Origin: Pseudofrankia sp. DC12
GTDB lineage: Bacteria > Actinomycetota > Actinomycetes > Frankiales > Frankiaceae
Reading direction: 5' to 3'
Length of the DNA: 64,000 nucleotides
Assembly: GCF_000966285.1 (NCBI RefSeq)
Contig: NZ_KQ031391.1
Coordinates: forward strand, 6,138,430 to 6,202,429
Shown: in pieces, positions 33,472-43,349 of the stretch
Layout: the number at the start of each line of letters is the position of its first letter
Numbering within the stretch: position 1 is the stretch's first letter
Position numbers and translations under genes: made by a program
The notes under the pieces: generated by a model
What the model was told of the DNA's origin: nothing
Seen by the model: the letters and a program-made list of their open reading frames with translations, nothing else
Databases searched by the model: none

Positions 33472-34410
33472 ATGAGCTCTCCGTCTCTGACGGCGGGGGA
33501 GCGTGGCGCCGTCCACGCCCCCCCGGTCGTCCGGCTGCGCGACCGGCCCCGCCCGTGGCTCTACCTGACCCCGTTGATCATCGCGCTGCTCGTCTGGGTG
33601 TACGGGCCGCTGGTGTTCACCGGGGTACTGAGCTTCATGAGCTGGAACCTGACCGCCCCCCACCCGTCCTGGCTCGGGACGGCCAACTACGCCCGGCTGG
33701 CGCACGAGCCCAAGTTCCACCAGGCCGGCTGGAACACGCTGGCCTACGCGCTGGAGATGCTGCCGTTCGCCACGGTCGTGCCGATGGCGCTGGCGATCGC
33801 GCTGTGGAAGCGGCCCGGCCGGGTCAGCAAGATCCACCGGACGCTGCTGTTCCTGCCGGTGGTGGTGGCGCCGGTGGCCACGGCCATCACCTGGCAGTTC
33901 CTGCTCGACCCGCTGTCCGGGCTGGTCAACGTCATCGGGGGCTGGTTCGGCTTCGGCCCGCGCAACTGGCTCGGCGACCCGTCCAGCGCGCTCTCCGTCA
34001 TCGTGCTGATCACCGCCGTGAAGATCGTCGCGCTCAACGTGCTGCTGTTCGGCGCGGCGCTGGCGAACCTGGACCGCTCGGTGGTCGAGGCGGCCAGGCT
34101 CGACGGGGCGACCGAGTGGGAGATCACCCGGCATCTCGTGCTGCCCCACCTGCGGCGCACGGTCGTGCTGCTCGCGATGCTGTCGTTCGTCGTGGTCTGG
34201 CCGTGGATCTTCGCAAACGTCGCGGTGCTGACCCAGGGCGGCCCGGACGGGGCGACCGACAACCTCTACTACCGGCTGTTCACGTACGCGTTCACGTTCT
34301 TCGACGCGGGCACCGCCTCGGCCGCCGCCGTCGTCATCACCGGCGGGCTCGCGGTGGTGCTCGGGCTCGGGGCGCTGGTCACCAGACGGAGGCAGCATGC
34401 CATCGGCTAG
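33472..34410 (+). CDS. ABC sugar-type permease (MalF/UgpA-like)
   Basis: A 312-aa inner-membrane permease with six predicted helices. The EAA loop reads EAARLDGATEWEITRHLVLP near residue 205. Start block PWLYLTPLIIALLVWVYGPL and end block YAFTFFDAGTASAAAVVI are typical of the MalF/UgpA half. The ATG at 33472 lies 4 nt after the lipoprotein stop. It overlaps the second permease by 14 nt. Confidence 0.92.
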   Translation: MSSPSLTAGERGAVHAPPVVRLRDRPRPWLYLTPLIIALLVWVYGPLVFTGVLSFMSWNLTAPHPSWLGTANYARLAHEPKFHQAGWNTLAYALEMLPFATVVPMALAIALWKRPGRVSKIHRTLLFLPVVVAPVATAITWQFLLDPLSGLVNVIGGWFGFGPRNWLGDPSSALSVIVLITAVKIVALNVLLFGAALANLDRSVVEAARLDGATEWEITRHLVLPHLRRTVVLLAMLSFVVVWPWIFANVAVLTQGGPDGATDNLYYRLFTYAFTFFDAGTASAAAVVITGGLAVVLGLGALVTRRRQHAIG

Positions 34411-35320
34411 CGCTGTGACTGCCACCGGAGGCACGGAGCAGCGGCTGACGCCAGCCCCGCCGCGTGCGGGCGCCGTTCCGGCGCGCTCGACGGCGGCCCG
34501 GCGGGTCCGCCCGGCCGTCCGGGCGATCGTCCATCACGGGTTCCTGCTGGTCGCGGTGGCCGTCATGGTGCTGCCCGTGGTGTGGGCGCTGCTGGCGTCG
34601 TTCAAGACGCCGGGCGGGATCTTCGACCAGAACCCGCTCCCGCTGCCCCCGACCGTCGACAACTACCGGGTGGCGACCCAGGCCTTCCCGGTCTGGCGCC
34701 TGCTGCTCAACACGACGGTGATGGCGGCCGGGGTCACGCTGCTGCAGCTGCTGGTCGCGGTGCCCGCCGGGTACGCGCTGGTCCGGTTCCCACCGCGGGC
34801 CCACCGGGTGCTGACCGCGCTCATCGCGGTGACCCTGCTGGTCCCGACCCAGTCGCTGGTCATCCCGCTGTTCCTGATGGTCTCGCACCTGGGCTGGCGC
34901 AACACCTTCCCCGGGCTGATCCTGCCGCAGCTGGCCGGGACCGGCCTCGCGGTGATCCTGCTGCGCGACCACATCCGGGCGATCTCGCCGATGGTGCTGG
35001 GCGCGGCCGTTCTCGACGGCGCCCGGCCGGGGGAGGTGCTGCGGCTGGTGGCGCTGCCGATGCTGCGCCCGGCGCTCGGGGCCGTCTCGATCCTGCTGTT
35101 CATCAGCGCCTGGAACGAGTACCTGTGGCCGAGCCTGGCCGCCCCGGATGTCGACCACGCCACTATCCAGCCCGGCCTGGCGATCTTCCTGACCCAGGAG
35201 GGCCCCGAGTATGGGCCGCTGCTGGCGGGCTCGATGCTGGCGACGCTGCCGATCGTCGCCGTCTACTTCCTCGCCTCCCGCCGCGTCGCCGACGCCTTCA
35301 TGCATAGCGGACTGAGATGA
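34397..35320 (+). CDS. ABC sugar-type permease (MalG/UgpE-like)
   Basis: A 307-aa permease with six helices, the MalG/UgpE half. The EAA loop is AAVLDGARPGEVLRLVALPM near residue 205, and WNEYLWPSLAAPDVDHATIQ is the C-terminal hallmark. The first 40 residues are a proline/alanine-rich cytoplasmic leader. It overlaps the previous permease by 14 nt and the ATPase start by ATGA. Confidence 0.92.
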   Translation: MPSASAVTATGGTEQRLTPAPPRAGAVPARSTAARRVRPAVRAIVHHGFLLVAVAVMVLPVVWALLASFKTPGGIFDQNPLPLPPTVDNYRVATQAFPVWRLLLNTTVMAAGVTLLQLLVAVPAGYALVRFPPRAHRVLTALIAVTLLVPTQSLVIPLFLMVSHLGWRNTFPGLILPQLAGTGLAVILLRDHIRAISPMVLGAAVLDGARPGEVLRLVALPMLRPALGAVSILLFISAWNEYLWPSLAAPDVDHATIQPGLAIFLTQEGPEYGPLLAGSMLATLPIVAVYFLASRRVADAFMHSGLR

Positions 35321-36687
35321 CGTACACCGCCGAGACCGCCGAGACCGCCGAGACCGCCGAGACCGCCGAGACCGCCGAGACCGCAGTGACCGCCGAGACC
35401 GCAGTGACCACAGAGTCTCTTGAGACCGGCAGGACTCCGGGCCCCGCCGGGACGGGCGTGGCCGACGGTCAGGTGCCGGCGCCGCGCGCCGCGACCTCCA
35501 GCCGCGCGCCGGAGGGGATCACCCTTTCCGGGGTCGTGAAGCGCTACGGCGGCCAGGCGGCCCTCGACGTGCCGCACCTCGGCGTCCCGGCCGGCTCGTT
35601 CACGGTCGTGGTCGGCCCGTCCGGCTGCGGGAAGTCGACCGGCCTGCGGATCATCGCCGGCCTGGAGACGGCCGAGGCAGGCCGGGTGCTCATCGACGGC
35701 GCCGACGTGACCGGGCTGCCGGCCGGCGAGCGCGGGGTGGCGATGGTCTTCCAGGACTTCGCGCTCTACCCGCAGATGACGGTCGAGCGCAACATCTCGT
35801 TCGGCCTGCGGCTCGCCGCCCGGCATGACCGGCGCCACGGCCCGAGCCGCGACGAGATCGAGAGCCGGGTCGCCGAGGCCTGCGCGCGCCTGGGCCTCGC
35901 GGACCTGCGCCGCCGGCTGCCCCGCCAGCTCTCCGGCGGGGAGCGCCAGCGGGTCGGGCTCGCCCGGGCGATCGTGCGCCGCCCGGCGGTCCTGCTCCTC
36001 GACGAGCCGCTGTCAAGCCTGGACGCCCAGCTGCGCCAGCGGGCCCGGGCCGAGCTGGTCCGGCTGCACCGCGAGCTCGCCAACACGGTCGTGCTGGTCA
36101 CCCACGACCAGCTCGAGGCCCTATCGATGGGTACGAACCTGGTCGTCATGAACCGCGGCCGGGTGGTCCAGACCGGGCCGCCCGAGGAGGTCTACCGCTA
36201 TCCGGCGGACACCTTCGTGGCGACGTTCCTGGGCAGCCCCCCGATGAACCTGCACACGGTGACACCGAGCGACGACGGGCGGACACTGGCCGGTCTGGGG
36301 ATGGCCGCCCGGCTGCCCGCGCGTTCGGCGGGGCCGGTGCTGCTGGGGTGGCGGCCGGCCGATGGCCTCGTCGAGCCGGTGGACGCCCCCGGGGCCGGCC
36401 CGGCCGGCGGCCTCGACGGGAACACGGCGCTGACGCCCGACGGCCCAGGGGTCGTGCTGTGCGGCGTCGCGGACGTCGTCGAGTTCACCGGCGACGGCAC
36501 CGTCGTGACCTGCGTCAGCCCTGGTGAGGACACCCCGTGGGCCGTGAGCATCCCGGGCCGTGACCGGGTGCCGGCGGTCGGGGACGCGATGCGGGTCCGG
36601 GTCGCGGCCGAGCGGGTGCACCTGTTCGACCCGGACAGCGGGCGCCGCGTCGACGAGGGGACCGCCGGGGACGTCACGGCCCAGTGA
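35317..36687 (+). CDS. ABC sugar-type ATPase (MalK/UgpC-like)
   Basis: A 456-aa ATP-binding subunit. After a roughly 65-residue unusual leader made of Thr-Ala-Glu repeats, the ATPase begins at ITLSGVVKRYGGQAALDVPH. Walker A is VVGPSGCGKSTGLR (about residues 97-110), the Q-loop MVFQDFALYPQM, the signature LSGGERQRVGLARAI (about 206-220) and Walker B VLLLDEPLSSLDAQ. A TOBE/OB regulatory domain follows from about residue 310. It is the last gene of the importer operon; a hairpin follows the stop. Confidence 0.93.
   Translation: MTYTAETAETAETAETAETAETAVTAETAVTTESLETGRTPGPAGTGVADGQVPAPRAATSSRAPEGITLSGVVKRYGGQAALDVPHLGVPAGSFTVVVGPSGCGKSTGLRIIAGLETAEAGRVLIDGADVTGLPAGERGVAMVFQDFALYPQMTVERNISFGLRLAARHDRRHGPSRDEIESRVAEACARLGLADLRRRLPRQLSGGERQRVGLARAIVRRPAVLLLDEPLSSLDAQLRQRARAELVRLHRELANTVVLVTHDQLEALSMGTNLVVMNRGRVVQTGPPEEVYRYPADTFVATFLGSPPMNLHTVTPSDDGRTLAGLGMAARLPARSAGPVLLGWRPADGLVEPVDAPGAGPAGGLDGNTALTPDGPGVVLCGVADVVEFTGDGTVVTCVSPGEDTPWAVSIPGRDRVPAVGDAMRVRVAAERVHLFDPDSGRRVDEGTAGDVTAQ
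35326..35406 (+). repeat. 9-nt tandem repeat (Thr-Ala-Glu) in ATPase leader
   Basis: ACCGCCGAG is repeated six times exactly (35326-35379), then three degenerate units (TAV, TAE, TAV) to 35406. In frame and at the N-terminus, outside the conserved ATPase fold; a likely slippage hot spot. Confidence 0.9.
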
Positions 36688-36695
36688 GGACGGCA

Positions 36696-36721
36696 CCGGG
36701 CGCCCCCGCCGGGGCGTCCGG
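36696..36721 (+). terminator. Hairpin after the ABC importer operon
   Basis: Arms CCGGGCGCCCC and GGGGCGTCCGG pair over 11 bp with one G-U, loop CGCC, starting 9 nt after the ATPase stop. No U-tract, as is common in high-GC actinobacteria. Confidence 0.6.
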
Positions 36722-37273
36722 GCCGCGAACAGAAACGCGCCAGTATTCGACCAGCTGGTTGCGTGTGCGGAAATGTCTGGTCGCCCGGGCCGGTCGCCGT
36801 CGACAGTCAGTGTGCGCTTGAGCCCGCGCGCCTCTTTTTACCTCATCGTTACTTTTACCCGGCGGTGTCCGGACGGTACTTGCGCGGCGATAGATCGATT
36901 GTATCGATCCATCGGCCTTGACTGCGAACCTGGTGGCGACAGAAACTCGACTCAGGCCCGCGGATATCGGCCAGTACCCGAATATCGGCGAACATCGAAC
37001 AGCACTCCGCTCCTCGGACGGCGCCGCGCCACCTGGGAAACCGCCTCGTGGCCAGTCGAACTCCGGCGGAATTCCGCCGCCGCCGACCCCGTTCCCCCCT
37101 GCCGACCAGCGTGAGCCGGCCCTTTGTCAAATCGGCCGGAAAGCCGTCCGCGCCAAGGTGTGAACCGTCCCAGAACAATGCGCTCGCGAAATGGATGACG
37201 AGCGGCCCGCGCATGAACGCCTGTGATCAGCCGGAGCCGCGCCACCGGCTGATCCCCACGAGAGGAAGCGCAC
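36722..37273. other. Upstream control region of the acyl-tailoring cluster
   Basis: About 550 bases without a credible gene, richer in A/T than the flanks (36820-36990). It holds the 27-bp palindrome described separately. The cluster promoter should lie here. GAGGAAG before 37274 serves the first P450 start. Confidence 0.5.
36888..36914. promoter_or_regulatory. 27-bp imperfect palindrome, TetR-type operator candidate
   Basis: CGAT-A-GATCGAT, spacer TGT, ATCGATC-C-ATCG. The inner 7-bp arms are perfect, the outer 4-bp arms are perfect, and only one pair (A/C) mismatches. Length and symmetry fit a dimeric repressor site. It lies 360 nt upstream of the first P450 gene. No TetR-like gene is adjacent. 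Confidence 0.6.
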
Positions 37274-38545
<1,272 letters not shown>

Positions 38546-38582
38546 TCACCGACCGCGACAACGAGATCGGAGTGAAGGCCTG

Positions 38583-39836
38583 ATGGTGAACCCTGCCGTG
38601 GTCGCGAACGAGGTCGAGTTCGACGCCTTCGACCTCGGACACCGGGCCGACCCCTATCCCCGGTACCGGGTGCTGCGGGAGACGGCGCCGTTCTGCCCGG
38701 TCCGCCTCGGCGCGGCCCGGGTGACGGTGGCGACCACCTACGCGGGCTGCGCCGCCGTCCTGCAGGGCGCCGAATGGGGCCGGGGCTACGCCGACGGGCT
38801 CAACCCGTTCCGCCCCGGCGTCGCTCCCGGCGAGGTGCCCGGCGGCTCGTTCCTCGGGATGGACCCGCCCGGCCACACCCGGCTGCGCGCCCTGGTCAGC
38901 CGGGCGTTCACGCCCCGGGCGAGCCTGGCCGAGACGCCGTTCGTCCGGCTGGTGGCCGACCGTCTCGTCGACACGGCGGTGGCAGACGGGGGCCTCGACG
39001 TCGTCGCCGACCTGGCCAGGCCGCTGTCGGTGGCCGTCATGTGCCGCCTGCTCGGCGTCCCGGCCGCCGACGCACCGTCGTTCCTCGGCTGGGTTCAGGC
39101 GATCGCCCGGGGCACGGACCCCGACTACCTGCTCTCGCCGACGGACATCGTGGTCCGCACGGCCGCCGCCCGGGAACTCGGCCGGTACCTGTTCGAGCTG
39201 GTCACCGTCCGGCGGGTAGCGCCACGCGACGACCTGGTCAGCCGGCTGGCCGCGATCCAGCCCGACCTGGAGGTCCTGACCGAGCTGGAGATCGTCGAGC
39301 TTGTCGCGCTGCTGCTCGCGGCTGGCCTGGACACCACCGCCAACCTGGTCACGAACGGGGTGCTGGCGCTGCTGCGCCACCCCGACCAGCTGGCCCTGCT
39401 GCAGGAGCGGCCCGAGCTCATGCCCGCCGCGGTCGACGAGATGCTCCGCTACGACCCGCCGTCCCAGTTCGTCACCAGGGTGGCGCTGGCCGACACCACC
39501 GTCGGCGAGCGGCGGTTCAGCCGGGGTGACGGCGTTGTGGTGCTCAGCGCCTCCGGGCACCGCGACCCCGCAGCGTTCGCGGACCCGGACCGGTTCGACA
39601 TCACCCGGTACGCGGCGTCGCCGCCCGCGCGCCGCCACCTCGGCTTCGCGCTCGGGCTGCACTACTGCCTCGGCGCGCCGCTCGCCCGAATCCAGGCCGA
39701 GGCCGCGATCGGCACCCTGCTGCGGCGCGGCGGCGACCTGCGGCTCGCGACCGAGGACGTCGAGTACCGGCCCAACGCGGCCCTGCGGGGTCTGCGGTCC
39801 CTTCTGGTGAACATCACCGCAGACAGGAGCACATAG
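38583..39836 (+). CDS. Cytochrome P450 (second of cluster)
   Basis: A 417-aa P450. The I-helix is LLLAAGLDTTANLVTNG with Asp250 in place of the usual Glu/His before Thr251-Thr252. The K-helix block is AVDEMLRYDPPSQFVTR and the haem loop FALGLHYCLGAPLARIQ (Cys362). It is related to, but clearly different from, the first P450. The ATG at 38583 follows GGAGTGAAGGCCTG. Its TAG is immediately followed by the ATG of the acyl-AMP ligase. A role in oxidising the acyl product is inferred from context. Confidence 0.93.
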   Translation: MVNPAVVANEVEFDAFDLGHRADPYPRYRVLRETAPFCPVRLGAARVTVATTYAGCAAVLQGAEWGRGYADGLNPFRPGVAPGEVPGGSFLGMDPPGHTRLRALVSRAFTPRASLAETPFVRLVADRLVDTAVADGGLDVVADLARPLSVAVMCRLLGVPAADAPSFLGWVQAIARGTDPDYLLSPTDIVVRTAAARELGRYLFELVTVRRVAPRDDLVSRLAAIQPDLEVLTELEIVELVALLLAAGLDTTANLVTNGVLALLRHPDQLALLQERPELMPAAVDEMLRYDPPSQFVTRVALADTTVGERRFSRGDGVVVLSASGHRDPAAFADPDRFDITRYAASPPARRHLGFALGLHYCLGAPLARIQAEAAIGTLLRRGGDLRLATEDVEYRPNAALRGLRSLLVNITADRST

Positions 39837-41525
39837 ATGCTCGCCGGTAGCGTCGGCAACCTCACCGACGGCCTGGCGGCGGCCGCCGCCGCCGGCTCCG
39901 CCTGCCCGCTGTCGTTTCCCTCCGTCGGCCGGGACCTCACCGTCGGCGAGCTGGCCACGGTCTCCCGGGCCGCGGCCGGCGCGCTGGCCGGGCGTGGGGC
40001 CGAGGGCGGCGAGCGGGTCGGGGTGCTCAGCCGCAACAGCCCGGACTTCCTCGTCGCGCTGTTCGCCGCCGTGGGGGTGGGCGCCGCGGCCTGCCCGCTG
40101 CCGCTGCCGACCTCGGCTCGGGACCTGTCCGGCTATGCCGGCCGGCTGTCCGGGATCGTCGCGGCCGCCGGCATCCGCCGGATCCTCGTCGGCGAAAAGC
40201 TCGGCGGGGTGGCCAGCCGGCTGGCGGGCGTGCTGGCCGGGGTGGAGCTGATCCCGCTGGGCAGCCTCACCGCCGAGGGCAGCGGCGCCGGCGGCCCGTC
40301 GCGGCTGCCCGAGGCCGGGCCGGACGAGCTCGCGGTCGTCCAGTTCACCTCGGGCAGCACGGCCGCGCCCAAGGGGGTGCGGCTGACCCACCGCAACGTC
40401 CTCGCCGGGGCCGCCGCGATCGCCGAGGGCATCGACATCCGGCCGGGCGAGGACCACGGGGCGCTGTGGCTGCCGATGTTCCACGACATGGGCCTGTTCG
40501 GCACCCTGGCCGGCATGTTCGCCGGGATCCCGATGACTGTCTGGAACCCCGGGGCGTTCGTGAAGGACCCGGCCCGCTGGCTGCGCGAGTTCGCCGCCTG
40601 CGGCGGGACGATCTCACCGGCGCCGAGCTTCGGGTACGAGTCGCTGGTCGAGGCCGTGCCCCGCGACGAGGTGCCCCGGCTGGACCTGCGCCGCTGGCGG
40701 GTCGCCCTCAACGGCGCCGAGCCGATCCCGATGGCCGGCCTCGAGCGCTTCCTGGAGCACTTCGCGCCGGCCGGTTTCGCGCCGTCGGCGATGCTGCCGG
40801 TCTACGGGATGGCCGAGGCGACGCTCGCGGTCACCTTCCCGCCGCTGGGGCGGTCCCCGACGGCGCTGTGGGTCGACCGCGACCGGCTGGCCGCGGACGG
40901 CCGGGCGGTTTTCGTGGCCCCGGACGACCAGCGGGCCCGTGGGCTGCCCGCGCTCGGCGGGCCGGTCCGCGGGGTCCGGGTCAGGGTGGTCGGCGCGCAC
41001 GGCGGGCCGGTCGCGGACCGCGAGATCGGCGAGGTCGAGATCGCCGGCGACCCCGTCACCGCCGGCTACCTCACCGCGCCCGGAGCGCCGTCCGCGCCCG
41101 AGCCCGACGCGGACGGCTGGCTCGGCACCGGCGACCTCGGCTTCCAGCACGCGGGCGAGCTGTACGTGACCGGCCGGCGCAAGGAAATGATCATCGTGCG
41201 CGGGGTGAACTTCTATCCGGAGGACGCCGAGAGCGTGATCCGGGACGTCCCCGGCCTGCACCGCCGGCGCTGCGTCGCGTTCGCCGACACCGCCACCGAC
41301 GGCACCGAGCAGATCACGGTCGTGGGGGAGAGCGCGCTGGCGGACCCGGCCGGCCGGGCCCGGCTTGCCGCCGAGCTGCGGGCCGCCGTGTCGGGCGCGC
41401 TGGGCCTCCAGGACGTCGCCGTGCACCTTGTCGGCCCCGATGACCTGCCCCGCACCTCCAGCGGGAAGTTCCAGCGGCTCGCCGCCCGGGAGCTGACCCG
41501 GGAGGCGGCCCGCCTGAACGCCTGA
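39837..41525 (+). CDS. Fatty-acyl-AMP ligase (FAAL-like)
   Basis: A 562-aa adenylate-forming enzyme. The phosphate loop is VVQFTSGSTAAPKGVRLTH (about residues 166-184). WLPMFHDMGLFGTLAGMFAG and LPVYGMAEATLAVTFPPLG are characteristic of the FAAL branch rather than CoA ligases. TGDLGFQHAGELYVTGRRKE and MIIVRGVNFYPEDAE form the C-terminal hinge. FAALs activate fatty acids as acyl-AMP and load them on an ACP, and a stand-alone ACP lies four genes downstream. An AGGAG precedes the ATG. It is the probable entry point of the pathway. Confidence 0.9.
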   Translation: MLAGSVGNLTDGLAAAAAAGSACPLSFPSVGRDLTVGELATVSRAAAGALAGRGAEGGERVGVLSRNSPDFLVALFAAVGVGAAACPLPLPTSARDLSGYAGRLSGIVAAAGIRRILVGEKLGGVASRLAGVLAGVELIPLGSLTAEGSGAGGPSRLPEAGPDELAVVQFTSGSTAAPKGVRLTHRNVLAGAAAIAEGIDIRPGEDHGALWLPMFHDMGLFGTLAGMFAGIPMTVWNPGAFVKDPARWLREFAACGGTISPAPSFGYESLVEAVPRDEVPRLDLRRWRVALNGAEPIPMAGLERFLEHFAPAGFAPSAMLPVYGMAEATLAVTFPPLGRSPTALWVDRDRLAADGRAVFVAPDDQRARGLPALGGPVRGVRVRVVGAHGGPVADREIGEVEIAGDPVTAGYLTAPGAPSAPEPDADGWLGTGDLGFQHAGELYVTGRRKEMIIVRGVNFYPEDAESVIRDVPGLHRRRCVAFADTATDGTEQITVVGESALADPAGRARLAAELRAAVSGALGLQDVAVHLVGPDDLPRTSSGKFQRLAARELTREAARLNA

Positions 41526-41627
41526 CCCCAGCCCGGACGCCTGGGCGACGCTGGCCGCCTGACCGCCCTCGAAGCACCCGCCCGTATCCCCAGCCAGCCG
41601 CCGGCCCGCTCGACAGGAGATCCCCAG

Positions 41628-42416
41628 ATGCACAGCTTCGACGTCTTCCACCACTACGAACGCAAGCACTGGCGCCTGGCTGACGTCCCGTGGCACGAGG
41701 TGCGCAAGGACCTCGTCCGGCCCGAGTACGTCACGATGGCCAAGAGCGCCGTCATGGGCGAGGCGAACTCGATCGCCGCGCAGCACGGGTTCCTCAACGA
41801 GTTCGACGACTACGACTTCTCGGCCTTCGTCGCGATCTGGGGCTACGAGGAGCTCCAGCACCACTTCGCGTTCCGGGCCTGGCTGAACGCGGTGGGCGCC
41901 GAGGTCAAGCCGGCGGCCGTCGAGGCGATGCGCGCGCCGTACGACCCCGGCACCACCCCGTGCGCCACGCTGGCGACGAACATCATCTCCGAGCTGACCG
42001 TGAACCACATCTACCGCGCGGTCGCGGCCTGGGTCCAGGAGCCGGTGCTGCGCGCCGTCATGAGCAGCGCCAGCCTCGACGAGGCCGGGCACGCCCGGGA
42101 GTTCCTGCACTTCGCGCGCAGGCGGCTCCAGGCGCACCCGGAGGAGCTCCCGTCGGTGCTGGAGACGCTGCACGTCTACACCGGCGAGCAGCGGATCAAG
42201 CACCCGGTCGGGGTGTTCAAGAGCGAGCTCGTCGCCCTGCGCGACCACGAGACGATCGACACCGCGTTCGAGATGTTCCTGGGGCAGGTCGCCACCACCG
42301 GCGAGCTGGAGAAGCTGCAGGACAACGTCCGCCGCGTGTTCGCGTCGCTGACAGGGATGGACGTCAGCTCCAACGCCCGGGTCCGCCGTCGGCTCGCGGA
42401 AGCCCTCGCCGCATGA
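41628..42416 (+). CDS. Ferritin-like di-iron oxygenase / acyl-ACP desaturase-like protein
   Basis: A 262-aa helical protein. A full set of di-iron ligands is visible: Glu45 (MGEANSIA), Glu75 and His78 (GYEELQHH), Glu122 (ISELTVNH), Glu152 and His155 (DEAGHAREF). The spacing matches soluble acyl-ACP desaturases and related ferritin-like oxygenases. Shorter than plant stearoyl-ACP desaturases. It probably introduces a double bond or hydroxyl into the ACP-bound acyl chain. The start follows a GGAG; the stop overlaps the thioesterase start (ATGA). Desaturase versus hydroxylase cannot be decided from sequence. Confidence 0.82.
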   Translation: MHSFDVFHHYERKHWRLADVPWHEVRKDLVRPEYVTMAKSAVMGEANSIAAQHGFLNEFDDYDFSAFVAIWGYEELQHHFAFRAWLNAVGAEVKPAAVEAMRAPYDPGTTPCATLATNIISELTVNHIYRAVAAWVQEPVLRAVMSSASLDEAGHAREFLHFARRRLQAHPEELPSVLETLHVYTGEQRIKHPVGVFKSELVALRDHETIDTAFEMFLGQVATTGELEKLQDNVRRVFASLTGMDVSSNARVRRRLAEALAA

Positions 42417-43102
42417 CGGTCGAGGACCAGGTCACCCACGAGCACACCGGCCACGAGCATGCCGCGCCGGGCCATATCGAGCTGCCCTGGTACGTCCTGC
42501 CGGACTACCGGTGCTTCGGCTGCTCGCCGCACAACCCGAGCGGGGTCCAGCTGCGGTTCACCCACCACGGCGACGGCCTGCGGACCGTGTTCCGGCTGGG
42601 GCGGGCGCACGAGTCCTACCCCGGTGTGGTCCACGGCGGGCTGCTCGGCGTGATCGCCGACGAGATCATGGGCAACCTGATCGTCCTGCGGACCGGCCAG
42701 ATCCCCTTCACCACGGGCATGCGGGTGCGCTACGTCCTGCCGGTGACCGTCGGCGGCGGCTACGAGTGCGTCGCGACGGTCCGGGACGGCAAGGGGGTCC
42801 GGGACGGCAGAGGGGTCCGGGACGGCAGAGGGGTCCGGGACGGCAGGGGCCCGCTCCTGCACACCGAGGCGGAGATCCGTGAGGAGGGCGGCGACCTCGT
42901 CGCCACCGCCACGGCCAGCTACCAGACCGTCTCGCTCGACGAGGCCCGCGGCCGCATCTCGCTGGACGCGCCGGAGGCCGACCGCCTGCGCCAGGCGCTG
43001 TCGGCCGCCGTCGCGGCCACCGCCACCACCAGTCAGCCGACCAGCACCCAGCCAGCCAGCACCAGCGCTCTCGCGGAGGAACCCCATGTCAGTGTCGACT
43101 GA
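42413..43102 (+). CDS. Hotdog-fold acyl thioesterase (PaaI/4HBT-like)
   Basis: A 229-aa hotdog protein. The N-terminal CFGCSPHNPSGVQLRF block and SYPGVVHGGLLGVIADEIMG (the HGG motif on the long helix, about residues 62-81) are typical of PaaI/THEM4-type thioesterases. An in-frame 18-nt repeat inserts VRDGKG/VRDGRG units at about residues 123-146, within the beta-sheet region. The C-terminal 35 residues are Thr/Ala/Ser-rich. It overlaps the previous gene (ATGA) and runs 17 nt into the ACP gene. It may release or proofread acyl-ACP intermediates. Confidence 0.85.
   Translation: MTVEDQVTHEHTGHEHAAPGHIELPWYVLPDYRCFGCSPHNPSGVQLRFTHHGDGLRTVFRLGRAHESYPGVVHGGLLGVIADEIMGNLIVLRTGQIPFTTGMRVRYVLPVTVGGGYECVATVRDGKGVRDGRGVRDGRGVRDGRGPLLHTEAEIREEGGDLVATATASYQTVSLDEARGRISLDAPEADRLRQALSAAVAATATTSQPTSTQPASTSALAEEPHVSVD
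42779..42850 (+). repeat. 18-nt tandem repeat x4 in the thioesterase gene
   Basis: GTCCGGGACGGCAAGGGG and three near-identical units (AGA or AGG in place of AAG) encode VRDGKG then VRDGRG three times. In frame; lies between conserved strands of the hotdog fold. Confidence 0.88.
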
Positions 43103-43349
43103 CGAGCTCATCACCGAGATCACCGGGATCGTGGCGGAGGAGCTCGGCATCGCCGCCGAAGCCGTCTCGCCGGACGCCGACCTGCGTGCGGTCGAGGGCG
43201 CCGACTCGGTCAAGGTGCTGCGGGTCATCGCCCGCATCGAGCGCGCTCACGACGTCGAGCTGGAGGACGAGGAGGTCTTCGGCGCCTCGACGGTCCGCGA
43301 GGTCGCCGAGGTCCTGCGCAGCGCGCTCGCGGAATCGGCCGCCGTATGA
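43086..43349 (+). CDS. Stand-alone acyl carrier protein
   Basis: An 87-aa acidic four-helix ACP. The phosphopantetheine attachment site is VEGADSVKVLRVIARIE with Ser41 in the DSxxxL context. Helix 1 is STDELITEITGIVAEELGIA and helix 3 EEVFGASTVREVAEVLRS. GGAGGAA precedes the ATG. It starts inside the end of the thioesterase gene and overlaps the methyltransferase start by ATGA. Within this cluster it is the natural carrier for the FAAL-activated acyl chain. Confidence 0.92.
   Translation: MSVSTDELITEITGIVAEELGIAAEAVSPDADLRAVEGADSVKVLRVIARIERAHDVELEDEEVFGASTVREVAEVLRSALAESAAV

Noticed and set aside
35326-35406. CRISPR-like or VNTR array.
   Set aside because: Units are 9 nt, contiguous without spacers and in frame within a gene. 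It is a coding microsatellite, not CRISPR. No CRISPR array was seen anywhere.
36918-37163. A short rightward open frame upstream of the first P450.
   Set aside because: No ribosome-binding site, no conserved features, and it lies in the relatively AT-rich control region.
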